Under the pieces are notes generated by a model. That model was not told where the DNA came from, did no database searches, and worked only from the letters and a program-made list of their open reading frames with translations. From the NCBI GenBank assembly GCA_021776175.1, contig JAJFGJ010000018.1, positions 1 through 64,000 on the forward strand: a stretch of 64,000 nt of DNA, read 5' to 3'. Made by a program: the position numbers and the translations under genes. Positions 9,679-19,219 of this stretch are shown piece by piece (the first letter of the stretch is position 1; every line of letters starts with the position of its first letter). Source of the DNA: Kiloniellaceae bacterium. Its GTDB lineage: Bacteria > Pseudomonadota > Alphaproteobacteria > Kiloniellales > J153.

Positions 9679-10002
9679 TCATTCCAAACGCTCGACGAAA
9701 ACCCGGACGGTGCCGCCGCAGGCCAAGCCAACCTCCCAGGCCATCTCGTCCGTCACACCGAATTCCAACAACTTGACCGTGCCCGAGTCCATGGCTTGCC
9801 GGGCTTCGAGGACGACCGCTCCCTCGATACAACCGCCCGAGACCGAGCCGACCATGTTGCCGGTCTCATCGACGGCGAGCTGGCTGCCGACCGGGCGGGG
9901 CGAGGATCCCCAAGTCGAGACCACGGTGGCTAGGGCGACCTTGCGGCCCTCATCGCGCCAACGTCCGGCTTGACCTAAAACGTCGTCGTGCTTCACGGTC
10001 AT
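9679..10002 (-). CDS. XdhC/CoxI N-terminal domain protein
   Basis: A 107-residue protein that consists only of the XdhC_CoxI domain: LATVVSTWGSSPRPVGSQLAV, the conserved VGSVSGGCIEGAVV with its Cys, and GLACGGTVRVFVE. It acts with the Rossmann-domain partner encoded just downstream in delivering cofactor to a molybdenum hydroxylase. Its ATG (10000-10002) shares one base with the TAA of the upstream VWA gene (TAATG), so translation is probably coupled. Short length is normal for this subfamily, so it is not a truncation. Confidence 0.85.
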   Translation of the reverse strand: MTVKHDDVLGQAGRWRDEGRKVALATVVSTWGSSPRPVGSQLAVDETGNMVGSVSGGCIEGAVVLEARQAMDSGTVKLLEFGVTDEMAWEVGLACGGTVRVFVERLE

Positions 10003-11207
10003 TAGCTCGCCTCCATGACTAGCCCCCGTGGGGGCCCGCGCCGGGCAACCGGTTGGCTCAACACCTGGGTAAGCTCGCTCAGGCTCTCCAGGTTGTGGAC
10101 GCTGCGGAAATCGTCCACGTGCGGCGCCAGGGCCCGCGCCCCTAAAGATTTTGGCTCGTAGCCATCGTAACGCAAGAGCGGATTGAGCCAGATCAGCCGG
10201 CGGCAGGATTTGTGCAGGCGTTCAACCTCCGCCGCCAAGTCGGAGGCGTTGTCCCGGTCCAGACCGTCGGAAATAAAGAGTACCAGGGCACCTTGGCCCA
10301 AGACGCGGCGCGACCACTTGGCGTTGAAGTCATGCAGGCAGGCCCCGATACGGGTGCCGCCGGACCAATCGACGACCGCGCCGGAGACCTTATCCAGGGC
10401 GACATCGACATCCTTTTGGCGTAAATGGCGGGTGATGTTGGTCAGGCGGGTCCCGAAAACGAAAGTAGAGACCCGGTCGCGGTCGTTGGTTATGGCGTGC
10501 ATGAAGTGCAGCAGCATGCGCGTATACCGGCCCATGGATCCGGAAACGTCGCAAATCACGACCAGGGGCGGATGACGGCGGCGCGGATTTTTCCAGCGTA
10601 GCGGTATCGCGTCGCTGCCGGAGCGCAGAGCCGCGCGCATGGTCGCCCGCAAATCGGCCCGCCGTCCAGCCGGCGCGGCCTGGAAGCGCCGGGTCGGCAC
10701 CTCCACGATCGGCAGGCGCATGGCGGCGATCGCGGCCTTGGCGCGCGCGGTTTCGTCGACCGACATTTTTTCGAAATCCATCTCGTGCAGAAGTTCTTTC
10801 GACGAAAAGGTCAAGGCGGCGTCGATCTCGATCTCGTCTTCTTTGCGTTCGCGTTGCGGCTCCTCCCCACCGGCCTGACTGGCGCGCAGCGCCTCCGCGA
10901 CGCGGCGGCTTAGTTCCTTTTCTTTATCTGAGCTGCTCTCTCCCGCGGCGCGCACTTCGGGCAATAAGAGGCCCATCATTTTTTCAAGAATGTTCGGGTT
11001 GCGCCAGAACACATGGAAAGCTTGATCGAAGAGTTCTTTTTGATCGCGCCGATTGACGAAGACCGCGTGCAGGGCCCAATAGAAATCGTCGCGCCGGCGC
11101 AAGCCGACCGCCTGAACCGCGCGCACGCCGGTAAGGACCTTACCCGGGCCAACCGGAATGCCGGCGGCGCGCAAGGTACGGGCGAAATACATGATATTTT
11201 CAGCCAT
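10002..11207 (-). CDS. coxE: CoxE-like VWA domain protein
   Basis: A ~401-residue CoxE-family protein. The N-terminal helical region contains RAAGIPVGPGKVL. The C-terminal von Willebrand A domain carries the MIDAS motif DVSGSMGRY (DxSxS) with a later ISDGLDRD. It pairs with the MoxR-type ATPase encoded upstream. In Oligotropha the equivalent CoxD/CoxE pair assembles the [CuSMoO2] centre of CO dehydrogenase. ATG 11207 (MAENIMYF) is preferred; a TTG at 11249 would add 14 residues without a good ribosome site. The flanking charged stretch (about 150-170, REDEIEID-like) is normal for the family. Confidence 0.88.
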   Translation of the reverse strand: MAENIMYFARTLRAAGIPVGPGKVLTGVRAVQAVGLRRRDDFYWALHAVFVNRRDQKELFDQAFHVFWRNPNILEKMMGLLLPEVRAAGESSSDKEKELSRRVAEALRASQAGGEEPQRERKEDEIEIDAALTFSSKELLHEMDFEKMSVDETARAKAAIAAMRLPIVEVPTRRFQAAPAGRRADLRATMRAALRSGSDAIPLRWKNPRRRHPPLVVICDVSGSMGRYTRMLLHFMHAITNDRDRVSTFVFGTRLTNITRHLRQKDVDVALDKVSGAVVDWSGGTRIGACLHDFNAKWSRRVLGQGALVLFISDGLDRDNASDLAAEVERLHKSCRRLIWLNPLLRYDGYEPKSLGARALAPHVDDFRSVHNLESLSELTQVLSQPVARRGPPRGLVMEAS

Positions 11208-11283
11208 GCGGCCTAATTCAGGCGGTGCGCTGTTTGTTCGCTCGCTCAAACTTAGGGCCTATCTCGATTCAGGTCCGGCGGCC

Positions 11284-12210
11284 CTAGACGCCACTGGCGG
11301 CCGCCGCGCGCTTGACTTCCTGTAATATTTTAGCCGCTTCGCTGCCCTGGATGCGGGCTATATCGTCCTGATATTTGAGCAGGACCCCCAGCGTCGTGTC
11401 GATGCTTTCCGGGTCGAGCGCGACCTTGTCGAGCTGGGTCAGGGCGTCGGCCCAATCGATGGTTTCGGCGATGCCGGGCAGCTTAAAAAGGTCCAGCTTG
11501 CGCAGCTCTTGGATGAAGGTGACGACCTCGCGTGCCAGGGCCTCGGGCGCATCCGGCGCCTTGAGGCGCAGGATTTCCAATTCGCGCTCGGCGTTCGGAT
11601 AATCGAGCCAGTGATAGAAGCAGCGCCGCTTCAAGGCATCGTGGATTTCGCGCGTGCGGTTCGAGGTGATGATCACGATGGGGGGCGAGGGCGCCTTGAT
11701 GGTGCCCAACTCCGGGATGGTCACTTGGTAATCCGATAGGATTTCCAGAAGGAAAGCCTCGAAGGGCTCGTCGCTGCGGTCCAACTCGTCGATCAGCAGG
11801 ACCGGCGGCCCGTCGAGTCCAGGCTTAAGGGCTTGAAGCAATGGCCGCTCGATCAAGAAACGTTCGTCGAATATGTCGCTCGCCAAGGTTTCCCGGTCCC
11901 GGTCGCCCGCCGCCTCGGTAACCCGGATTTCGATCATCTGGCGCGGATAGTTCCATTCGTAGACGGCGGCGCTGACGTCCAATCCCTCGTAGCACTGCAA
12001 ACGCAGCAGGCGGCGGCCCAGGGTCTCGGCCAGGACCTTGGCGATCTCGGTCTTTCCGACCCCGGCCTCGCCTTCCAGAAATAACGGGCGGCGTTGCTGG
12101 AGCGCGAGGAACAGGACCGTCGCCAAGCTGCGCTCGGCGACATAAGCGCCATCGCTCAGCAGTGTCATGGCTTCGTCTGGAGAAGCAGGTAAATCCTGCG
12201 GTGCGCTCAT
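11284..12210 (-). CDS. coxD: MoxR-type AAA+ ATPase (CoxD-like)
   Basis: A 308-residue AAA+ chaperone of the MoxR/CoxD group. Walker A is GEAGVGKTE (about 45-53), Walker B is VLLIDELDRSD, and sensor 1 is VIITSNRTREIHDALKRRC with its arginine finger. CoxD with CoxE drives maturation of the active site of molybdenum CO dehydrogenase. First gene of an operon that continues through coxE, two XdhC-like genes and the MocA-like fusion. The ~115-bp region upstream (12211-12327) must hold the promoter, but I see no clear -35/-10 pair. No large, medium or small dehydrogenase subunit gene lies in this window. Confidence 0.88.
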   Translation of the reverse strand: MSAPQDLPASPDEAMTLLSDGAYVAERSLATVLFLALQQRRPLFLEGEAGVGKTEIAKVLAETLGRRLLRLQCYEGLDVSAAVYEWNYPRQMIEIRVTEAAGDRDRETLASDIFDERFLIERPLLQALKPGLDGPPVLLIDELDRSDEPFEAFLLEILSDYQVTIPELGTIKAPSPPIVIITSNRTREIHDALKRRCFYHWLDYPNAERELEILRLKAPDAPEALAREVVTFIQELRKLDLFKLPGIAETIDWADALTQLDKVALDPESIDTTLGVLLKYQDDIARIQGSEAAKILQEVKRAAAASGV

Positions 12211-12327
12211 CGACCGGGCCCCACGAAAGTCAGTAAATCATTACCCCGCAAGCGGTTAGGCCGGCGCGGCAGGCTGACTATAGGGGCCGGGCGCGCAAAG
12301 GCAATGCGGCGGGAAAGGGGGCAAGAG

Positions 12328-12666
12328 TTACTTTTGGGCCCAACTTCCATCAGGCTTCAGCAACCAAGTCCCCGGGGCCACGTCGCCCATGATTTTCTGG
12401 GCAAAAACCTGCCCTACCTGGCTGGCGGGCACGCCCTGGGCCGCGGCGCGCTGTCCGTAGATTTTGCGCCTTTGGGCGTTCACTTGGTCGACGTATGACT
12501 GGGCGCTTGAATCGCGCGCCACGAGGAAACCGTCGAAACTCTCACCCACGGCACCGGAAGCACGCAGGGCATCGAGGGATTGAGCGTGAGCCGCGCCACC
12601 CATCGCCGCGAACACGGCGAGCGCCAGGACCAGTGGCCGCAAGAGGCGAATAAAACTGTGCAACAT
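12328..12666 (-). CDS. ydbL: YdbL-family periplasmic protein (DUF1318)
   Basis: 112 residues with a Sec signal peptide (hydrophobic ~9-28, cleavage after AAHA). The mature domain follows the DUF1318 pattern: LDALRASGAVGESFDGFLVA, then VNAQRRKIYGQRAA and conserved Gly/Trp positions near the end (PGTWLLKPDGSW). In E. coli ydbL ends the ydbH-ynbE-ydbL operon and is thought to modulate the YdbH-YnbE bridge. The same order is present here, 23 bp after the YnbE-like gene. Confidence 0.85.
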   Translation of the reverse strand: MLHSFIRLLRPLVLALAVFAAMGGAAHAQSLDALRASGAVGESFDGFLVARDSSAQSYVDQVNAQRRKIYGQRAAAQGVPASQVGQVFAQKIMGDVAPGTWLLKPDGSWAQK

Positions 12667-12689
12667 ACTGGGTCTCCTTTGAAGCCGGC

Positions 12690-12917
12690 TTAGAATATAT
12701 CCGGATTGGCTTGAATATCGTCTTCCGCCTGCTTCTCGAGTTTAATCCGCACGTCCGCGTCCAGCTTAATATTCAGGTTAATCGTAATGGGCTCTCGCGG
12801 GGCCTCAAGCTTCACCGTCGGTTGGCACGCGCCAATCGCCAAGGCCGCCGAAATAAGGCACATGCCCAGATAGGGGCGTCCCAGGGCGGGCCCATCGCCA
12901 GTCGTTAAATCTCTCAC
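12690..12917 (-). CDS. ynbE: YnbE-like outer-membrane lipoprotein
   Basis: A ~75-residue lipoprotein. The h-region LGMCLISAALAIGAC contains the lipobox with the acylated Cys. The short mature part has PREPITINLNIKLDADVRI, diagnostic of YnbE. YnbE multimers extend the periplasmic beta-groove of YdbH to the outer membrane for phospholipid transport. The start is uncertain: GTG 12917, with GGTGAGG just upstream, gives a normal signal peptide, and an in-frame start at 12989 would overlap ydbH. Lies between ydbH and ydbL on the same strand. Confidence 0.8.
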   Translation of the reverse strand: MRDLTTGDGPALGRPYLGMCLISAALAIGACQPTVKLEAPREPITINLNIKLDADVRIKLEKQAEDDIQANPDIF

Positions 12918-12978
12918 GGTCCTCACCCCCGATATGAATACGCTCGGATCACTCGTGTCATAAAAGCATATACGCGCC

Positions 12979-15735
12979 TTAGCGTCCAAACATCCACAAC
13001 CGGCCGATGGCCCGGTTGGAAATTAGAAACGCTTCCCGCAGGGTCGTTAGCAGCCTGCGCGGGTCGGTCTCCAGGTTGACGTTGAACCGGAATGGGTGAC
13101 CTTCCATGACATCCGGATTGTTGCCCAGCATACTCAAGCCGATCACGGCCAGGTCTTCCGCCGGCTGGTCGATGGTCAGGCTCAGTTCCTCATAGTGAAA
13201 TTCTTCCAGGGCCCGGAGCAGCAAGTCGGCCGATTCTCCCGCCTCCGCCAGGGCTTGTTCGGCCTGGTCCGACTTTACCCGAAGGATGCCGGGTCCTTGC
13301 GCGATCAAGCGGCCGTCCGCGATTTTTGGGGTGGTGCCGGTAACCGTCAAGGGAAGGGTGCCGGATAAGCGGCCGTCTCCCGACAATCCCTCGACTCCAA
13401 GCAAAGTAAACACCTCGGCCAGGTCGAGCCCCTCGACCCGAACCGGCAGATGTAGTTGCTCGCTATCGGGGTCGACCACCACATCCGCGACGGTAAAGCG
13501 CCCACCGGCGAGATGGAGGCCCGCGCTTTCAATCCCTATGGCCGGTGTATCGCCCGCCATGACTTGAAAGCGGACCATGAGATCGTCAATCGCGATACCA
13601 GGATCTATCCGCCTCGCGCGGAAGATTTGTCCGGGGGCGCTGACCGGTGGCTGAATCTCATTCAAAGCCAGATCGAGAGATAGCCCCTCGACCCTTGCCG
13701 CCGCGCTATCGAACGATAGGCCGTCGATCTTCAAGGCCGCGGTGCCGGCGAAGCCCTTTCGGGTCCAGGACAAAGCAGCCTCGGCCCGCGCCGCGCCATC
13801 GACGTTTCGCAAGTCCGATAGGGCAGGGAGCAGGGCATTCGGCTGGGCGCCTCCGGGTACGAAGACCAAGGGGTCGAGGCCGATTTTGGCCTCGCCCACA
13901 CCTTTGGAGACACCGTGCCGCCCGGACATCGTTACTTTACCGAGGCCGCCCGGCCCGCCCGCCTTGAGCGAGAAGGCGATGGCGTCCCCGGATTGGCGCG
14001 CCTCTCCCCGCACGCCGACGGGCACGACTCGCGGCGGATCGGCGGTGTGGCGCAGCGAATCGAGCTTAAAGCCAATGTCGAAATCCCCGGCGGGGGCGAG
14101 AGCAAGTTCCGCGTCCAAGCCCTCGGCCGCCAAATCGTATTCCGGCACCGCGATGTGGCCGCCGGTGAGCGTGATCTTCCCGGCGTATCCCGCCGCCGCG
14201 CTATAAGCACCTCGCGCGCGGAGCTCTTTGGCCCGAGCCTGGAGTTTCAGCCGCGCCGCGCCCGCGCGTGAGAGAGCGAAAGCCATGGCGCGCGGTGCCA
14301 GCGTGACGTCATGGATAAGACCGAAGCCCGCCTCATGACCTAAATCCACGCTGACCGTGGTTTTCGCCATTTGGGCCTTGAGCGCCCCTTTAGACCTTGC
14401 AATCGAGGCGTATTTGAAATCGCCAACCGATATTTCCCCAATATCTTTGGATGTTATAGAGATTTTCTGATTCGATACATCAAGCGTTGCCTTCTGCGTT
14501 GCCACGACCTCGCGGGCCTCGATATCGCCCCAATTCAGGCGCGCGGCGTCCAACGCCAGGTCCACATCGGCCGCCAAGTGGCTCGGAAAATCCGGGCCCG
14601 GCCGCGCGGCCAGGCGAAGCTCGCCGGATAGGCCTTGGATCAGGCCGGGATAGTCGATCCCGCTAAACCGCAACTTGGCGCGGCCAGTGAAATCGTCCGG
14701 TTTCAGGCGCCCTATTTCACCGCCGATCAGACCGGCCAGGGGCGGAAGACGGCCTTGCACCGTCAAGCTGGCGTCGGCGCGGCCCTTTGCCGGGGCCGGG
14801 ATGGCAAGCAGGGGCCACAGAATCGCTTGCGCCCCAATGTCCGCGTCGAGCTGTATTCGGCCGCTGGGACGCGCTGGGAAATCGGTTAGATCGGCCTTCG
14901 CACGGACCGCGAATTGGCCGTCTCCGGTCGCCATCCCGGCATCGATTTCGAGGCGTTCGCCGGCCAGGAACAGCGCCAAACCGGCTTGTTCGAAAGACAC
15001 ACCAGGCACCGTGACTTCACTTAGCGTGAGGTCGAGCCTCGCGGTCTCGACCGCGGCGCCGGCGGCGCTAAGCGTCCCGCCACCGCGCAGGCCGCGCAGT
15101 TCGGCGCCGGGCAGGGCGAGCGCGCCGTCCTCCAGGATCAAGCTCGCCAAGGTTTTTCCGCCGGACGCGCGAACCGCCTCCAACCCGCCCCTTAGCCGTC
15201 CTATCTCGCCTTGAAAATCGAATCGCAACGCCGCGTTAAGCGCTCCTTCCTCATCGGGGCGTAATTCGCCTTCGATCATCCCGGAGACAGGACCAAGCGG
15301 CGTCAAGGCCATGAGCCGCGCGTCGCGCAGGGAAACCGGAGGCAGGGCGGGGGCCGCCCGCGATTCGGATCCGCCTCCCGCCAACAGGAATTGGAGACTA
15401 CCCAGAGGCGGATCGTTACCGCGCAGATCGAGCTTCAGCCTGACACCGTCTAAAACCACGCTTTGTATTTGGCCCGCCAGAAGGCCGAGCGGGTCGTAGG
15501 CGACGATTACCTTGGCGGCCTTCACCTCTTGCACTAGTCCGAGCGTGAGACCGGAGATCGCGGTCTCGCTTGAAGTGACGCTTTCGACCTTTAGCTCAAC
15601 GCCTGGAACCTGCCGGTAGGTCAGGGCGGAGTGCAGCAATATCTCGAGCAGCGGCGCGCGAAAGGCTAGCGTCACCGCCGCCGCCCCAAGAATGAGGCCG
15701 CCTGTCAGAAGTCCCAACTTGGCGCCGCGTGTCAT
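12979..15735 (-). CDS. ydbH: YdbH-family AsmA-like inter-membrane lipid transport protein
   Basis: A 918-residue protein with an N-terminal signal anchor (about 7-28, LGLLTGGLILGAAAVTLAF). The long periplasmic part is made of repeated short beta segments, as expected for the AsmA/YdbH/TamB/YhdP superfamily of bridge-like lipid carriers. The C-terminal part, with LEEFHYEELSLTIDQPA and FRFNVNLETDPRRLLTTLR, matches the conserved YdbH end. In E. coli YdbH is redundant with TamB and YhdP for phospholipid export to the outer membrane and works with YnbE. First gene of the ydbH-ynbE-ydbL operon. Its length is close to that of E. coli YdbH. Confidence 0.85.
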   Translation of the reverse strand: MTRGAKLGLLTGGLILGAAAVTLAFRAPLLEILLHSALTYRQVPGVELKVESVTSSETAISGLTLGLVQEVKAAKVIVAYDPLGLLAGQIQSVVLDGVRLKLDLRGNDPPLGSLQFLLAGGGSESRAAPALPPVSLRDARLMALTPLGPVSGMIEGELRPDEEGALNAALRFDFQGEIGRLRGGLEAVRASGGKTLASLILEDGALALPGAELRGLRGGGTLSAAGAAVETARLDLTLSEVTVPGVSFEQAGLALFLAGERLEIDAGMATGDGQFAVRAKADLTDFPARPSGRIQLDADIGAQAILWPLLAIPAPAKGRADASLTVQGRLPPLAGLIGGEIGRLKPDDFTGRAKLRFSGIDYPGLIQGLSGELRLAARPGPDFPSHLAADVDLALDAARLNWGDIEAREVVATQKATLDVSNQKISITSKDIGEISVGDFKYASIARSKGALKAQMAKTTVSVDLGHEAGFGLIHDVTLAPRAMAFALSRAGAARLKLQARAKELRARGAYSAAAGYAGKITLTGGHIAVPEYDLAAEGLDAELALAPAGDFDIGFKLDSLRHTADPPRVVPVGVRGEARQSGDAIAFSLKAGGPGGLGKVTMSGRHGVSKGVGEAKIGLDPLVFVPGGAQPNALLPALSDLRNVDGAARAEAALSWTRKGFAGTAALKIDGLSFDSAAARVEGLSLDLALNEIQPPVSAPGQIFRARRIDPGIAIDDLMVRFQVMAGDTPAIGIESAGLHLAGGRFTVADVVVDPDSEQLHLPVRVEGLDLAEVFTLLGVEGLSGDGRLSGTLPLTVTGTTPKIADGRLIAQGPGILRVKSDQAEQALAEAGESADLLLRALEEFHYEELSLTIDQPAEDLAVIGLSMLGNNPDVMEGHPFRFNVNLETDPRRLLTTLREAFLISNRAIGRLWMFGR

Positions 15736-15768
15736 GGCTTAATGCTTCGCGGTTATGCCGCCTCTATC

Positions 15769-16596
15769 TCAGGTTTCGCCCGCCTTGGCGGCTTGCCAGG
15801 CGGACTCCAATTCCTCGAGGGATGCCTTCGTCAGCGCCTGTGGATCGCCGCCGAAGCGTTCCTCGATGGCCCGGAAGCGCCGCACGAATTTCTCATTGGT
15901 CCCGCGCAACGCCGCCTCCGGATCGATCCCGAAATGCCGGGCCAGATTCGCCACCGCGAAAAGAATATCGCCAAGCTCATCCTCGAGCCGGCCGCGGCCG
16001 GCGCCGGAGTCCACCTCGGCCCGCAGTTCGCCGATTTCCTCCTCGATCTTGTCCAGGACCTGAACCGCCTCGGGCCAATCGAAACCGACACGCGCCGCGC
16101 GCCGTTGCAGCTTCAGCGCCCGCGACAGCGCCGGAAGGCTCAGCGCCACCCCATCGAGAACACTTGGCGTTCTGCCGTCCGCCTTCGCCTTGGCGTGGCG
16201 TTCCTCCGATTTATGGTCTTCCCAAGCCCGGGTCTGCGCGGTGGCGTTTTCGACCGCGTTATCGGCGAAGACATGCGGATGGCGGCGGATCATCTTGGCG
16301 TTAATCGCCGCCGCCACGGCATCGAAGTCGAAAGCGCCCGCCTCCTCGGCCATGCGCGCGTGAAAGACGACCTGGAGCAATAAATCGCCCAACTCGTCCT
16401 TGAGGGCGGGCAGATCGCCCTGGGCGATAGCGTCGGCGACCTCATAGGCCTCTTCGATGGTGTAAGGCGCGATGCTGGCGAAGGTTTGCTCGGCATCCCA
16501 GGGACAGCCGTTCTCTGGGTCGCGCAGGCGCGCCATGATCCGGCGCAGCTCCGCCATGGGGCCGCCGCGCGGTGTGTGGGAGGGAGTATCGGCCAT
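15769..16596 (-). CDS. mazG: Nucleoside triphosphate pyrophosphohydrolase MazG
   Basis: A 275-residue cytosolic all-alpha NTP pyrophosphohydrolase that hydrolyses (d)NTPs to monophosphates and pyrophosphate. Tandem MazG domains are visible. The first has CPWDAEQTFASIAPYTIEEAYEV and the metal motif KDELGDLLLQVVFHARMAEE (ExxD-type). The second has KIEEEIGELRAEV and LEDELGDILFAVANLARH. ATG 16596 (MADTPSH) gives the family length; an in-frame start at 16647 would add a leader that the family lacks. The 33-bp gap to ydbH leaves co-transcription possible. Confidence 0.93.
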   Translation of the reverse strand: MADTPSHTPRGGPMAELRRIMARLRDPENGCPWDAEQTFASIAPYTIEEAYEVADAIAQGDLPALKDELGDLLLQVVFHARMAEEAGAFDFDAVAAAINAKMIRRHPHVFADNAVENATAQTRAWEDHKSEERHAKAKADGRTPSVLDGVALSLPALSRALKLQRRAARVGFDWPEAVQVLDKIEEEIGELRAEVDSGAGRGRLEDELGDILFAVANLARHFGIDPEAALRGTNEKFVRRFRAIEERFGGDPQALTKASLEELESAWQAAKAGET

Positions 16597-16978
16597 GCCT
16601 AGATTGTTTCCGGGAAAAGCGGTCGCCGGTTTTCCACCCGGAACCACGACAAGACAAAACTTGGGGTCCGGTTTCGATTCCTTGGAAACCGGAAGAACCC
16701 AGGGCGAGCATATATGAGCGGCTGGAACGGGGAAAGTTGCCGCGAAGCGGGGCCGGGAGGGGCAAAAGCGCGCTTTCCAACACCCCTATTAGGTGCAGGG
16801 AATTGGTTGCGCGCCTAAATCAGACACTTTAGGCTTCGCCGCGACCTGGATAACCTCGGTATTGTTGTACGGCACCGATGCAAAATTCGAGAATTGGCAC
16901 GCCCGATAGGATTTCGGGGCCGCGCGCAACCAGTGCATTCCAGCACGCGATTTTCGCGCGATTTCATGGAAACACCGC
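16597..16978. other. Intergenic region with two inverted repeats
   Basis: This 382-bp divergent region between mazG and the FtsZ-Sel1 gene has no convincing gene. It has two perfect inverted repeats. TCCGGTTTC and GAAACCGGA sit at 16667-16675 and 16685-16693 (9-bp stem, 9-nt loop). GCCTAAA and TTTAGGC sit at 16813-16819 and 16828-16834 (7-bp stem, 8-nt loop). Neither is followed by a T-run, so operators or mRNA leader hairpins are more likely than terminators. The ftsZ-like ATG at 16979 has only a weak GGA upstream. Confidence 0.55.
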
Positions 16979-19153
16979 ATGACCGATAAGACCGACCACC
17001 AGATGCCGGAATATGCGACAGGGCCACGCATTGTCGTTATCGGCGTCGGCGGGGCGGGCGGTAACGCCATCAACAACATGATCGACGCGAAACTTTCCGG
17101 TGTCGAGTTCGCCGCCGCGAATACCGACGCCCAGGCGCTGGGCATGTCGCTGAGCCAGAACCGGATTCAAATGGGGGGGGCTTTAACCCAGGGCTTGGGC
17201 GCCGGGTCCCGGCCCGACATCGGCCGTGCCGCCGCCGAGGAATCCCTGAGCGATGTTTTACGGGCGGTCGAAGATGCCAACATGGTGTTCATCACCGCCG
17301 GCATGGGCGGCGGCACCGGCACCGGCAGCGCCCCGGTCATCGCCAAGGCGGCGCGCGAGGCCGGCATTCTGACCGTCGGCGTCGTGACCAAGCCGTTCCA
17401 TTTCGAGGGCACCCGGCGCATGTCCCTGGCCGAGGCCGGAATCGAGGAAATGGCGGAACACGTCGATACCTTGATTGTGATTCCGAACCAGAACCTGTTT
17501 CGCGTCGCCAATGAGAAGACCACCTTCGCCGACGCCTTCAAGATGGCCGACGATGTGCTGCACGCGGGCGTTCGCGGGGTCACGGACCTGATGGTGACGC
17601 CGGGTCTGATCAATCTCGATTTCGCCGACGTGCGCGCCGTGATGACCGAAATGGGCAAGGCCATCATGGGCAGCGGCGAGGCCGAGGGAGAGAACCGGGC
17701 GCTGGAGGCGGCCGAGGCCGCGATCTCCAACCCCTTGCTCGACGAAATCTCCATGAAGGGCGCGCGCGGTGTTCTCATCAACATCACCGGCGGCATGGAT
17801 TTGACCTTGTTCGAGATCGACCAGGCGGCGAACCGCATCCGCGACGAGGTCGACCCCGACGCCAATATTATCTTCGGCTCTACCTTCAACGAGGACTTGG
17901 CCGGCCGCATGCGTGTATCGCTGGTCGCCGCCGGCATCGATGCGGAGGAGGGCGCGGAAGATCGCGACGGACGCTCCAAGCGCCCGATCGTCAGCCTCTA
18001 TTCGGACCGGGCCGAGGCCGGAGCGCGCGACATCGCCAGCGCGGCCGAGGTCGTGCATGCCGACCCTCCCGCCGAGGTTGAAGCCCCCGGCGACTCGACA
18101 GACGGCCAGGAGCCACACGCCGATGACCGGGACGGGGATACCGCACCGGCGCCACGGCCCTCCGCCCCCGTGTTTCCTTTCCGCGCCCGCGCGCGCGATC
18201 TCAAGGGCACGGAGTCGCCAAGCGCCACCATCGGCTCGGCTCAATCTTCGGTATCGCCCTCGCTGGTCGTGGACCGGGCACCCGAGGCCGAGCAAGCGGA
18301 CACGCGCGACGAGCTTCGGGTTTGGTCGGGCCCCAAGAGCGAGCCGGACCGCGACACCCGCCCCGAAGCCGAAACCGAAGATAGCTTCGATGAGGAGCCC
18401 GCGTTGGACGCCCCGGATCAAGGCGGGACCACCGCCGCGCGGGTATCCGAGGCCGATGCGGGGACGCCGCCCGCGGCCAACGGCCAAGACGGGGACTTGC
18501 CCAAGGGACCGGCGCTGGTTCTCGACACGCCCGTAGGGATTTCCCAGAAAAGTCCGGCGGTACCGGCGGGTGTTCAAGAAGGCACCCCCGCCAACACGCA
18601 TTCCGGCGGTGAGGAAAAGATTAAAAAATCCGGCGGCTTCTTTTCCTGGATCTCCAGCGGCGGGGGCGGTGCTCAATCGGAGGATCTGTTCAAGAAAGCG
18701 GACCGCTATTATCACGGCCAAGGGGTTCGCAAGAACCTGGAACTCGCTCTTAAATCCTACGTGAAGGCGGCGGAAGCCGGCCATCCAGGAGCGCAGAACC
18801 GTGTCGGCTGGATGTACGAGAAGGGCGAGGGCGTCAAGGTCGATCATAACGAGGCCGCCAAGTGGTACCTCAAGGCGGCCGAGCAGGGTTATGTCAACGC
18901 CATGAACGACCTCGGCTATATGTACCGTCAAGGTTGGGGGGTGGCGCAAAGCCACGAGGATGCCCTGCGCTGGTTCGAACGGGCGGCGGAGAAATACGAT
19001 AGTTACGCCGAGTACAATATGGGCCAGATGTACGAAAACGGCTGGGGCGTGGAACTAGATATGGAAGAGGCGGTGCGCTGGTTCCGCCGCTCCGCCGCGC
19101 GCGGCCACGAATGGGCCGCCAAGCGCCTAGAGGAACTCGGCGTCGCGACCTGA
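16979..19153 (+). CDS. FtsZ-like GTPase fused to C-terminal Sel1 repeats
   Basis: A 724-residue protein. Residues ~15-322 are a complete FtsZ tubulin-fold core: [13 protein letters not shown], the tubulin signature GMGGGTGTG at 108-116, and the catalytic T7 loop NLDFADVR starting at Asn212. A ~245-residue acidic, Pro/Ala-rich linker follows. At ~568-724 there are four 36-residue Sel1-like repeats ([19 protein letters not shown] is typical). I find no canonical FtsZ tail peptide (DIPAFLRRQ-like) that binds FtsA and ZipA. The linker ends with a short hydrophobic motif, [11 protein letters not shown]. It lies outside any dcw cluster. It is probably a second, specialised FtsZ that scaffolds partners through its Sel1 repeats, but it could be the only FtsZ. 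Its cellular role is unproven. Confidence 0.85.
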   Translation: MTDKTDHQMPEYATGPRIVVIGVGGAGGNAINNMIDAKLSGVEFAAANTDAQALGMSLSQNRIQMGGALTQGLGAGSRPDIGRAAAEESLSDVLRAVEDANMVFITAGMGGGTGTGSAPVIAKAAREAGILTVGVVTKPFHFEGTRRMSLAEAGIEEMAEHVDTLIVIPNQNLFRVANEKTTFADAFKMADDVLHAGVRGVTDLMVTPGLINLDFADVRAVMTEMGKAIMGSGEAEGENRALEAAEAAISNPLLDEISMKGARGVLINITGGMDLTLFEIDQAANRIRDEVDPDANIIFGSTFNEDLAGRMRVSLVAAGIDAEEGAEDRDGRSKRPIVSLYSDRAEAGARDIASAAEVVHADPPAEVEAPGDSTDGQEPHADDRDGDTAPAPRPSAPVFPFRARARDLKGTESPSATIGSAQSSVSPSLVVDRAPEAEQADTRDELRVWSGPKSEPDRDTRPEAETEDSFDEEPALDAPDQGGTTAARVSEADAGTPPAANGQDGDLPKGPALVLDTPVGISQKSPAVPAGVQEGTPANTHSGGEEKIKKSGGFFSWISSGGGGAQSEDLFKKADRYYHGQGVRKNLELALKSYVKAAEAGHPGAQNRVGWMYEKGEGVKVDHNEAAKWYLKAAEQGYVNAMNDLGYMYRQGWGVAQSHEDALRWFERAAEKYDSYAEYNMGQMYENGWGVELDMEEAVRWFRRSAARGHEWAAKRLEELGVAT

Positions 19154-19219
19154 GAACGCGGCTGCCGGTCGGCGCCCGTATATCCCTACAGACAAGCTTT
19201 AGGAAATGGGAGGAAATCC

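Noticed and set aside
17258..18955. A long open frame (565 codons) on the strand opposite the FtsZ-Sel1 gene
   Set aside because: It has the low-complexity Gly/Arg/His composition of an antisense shadow in high-GC DNA, while the + strand frame carries complete FtsZ motifs.
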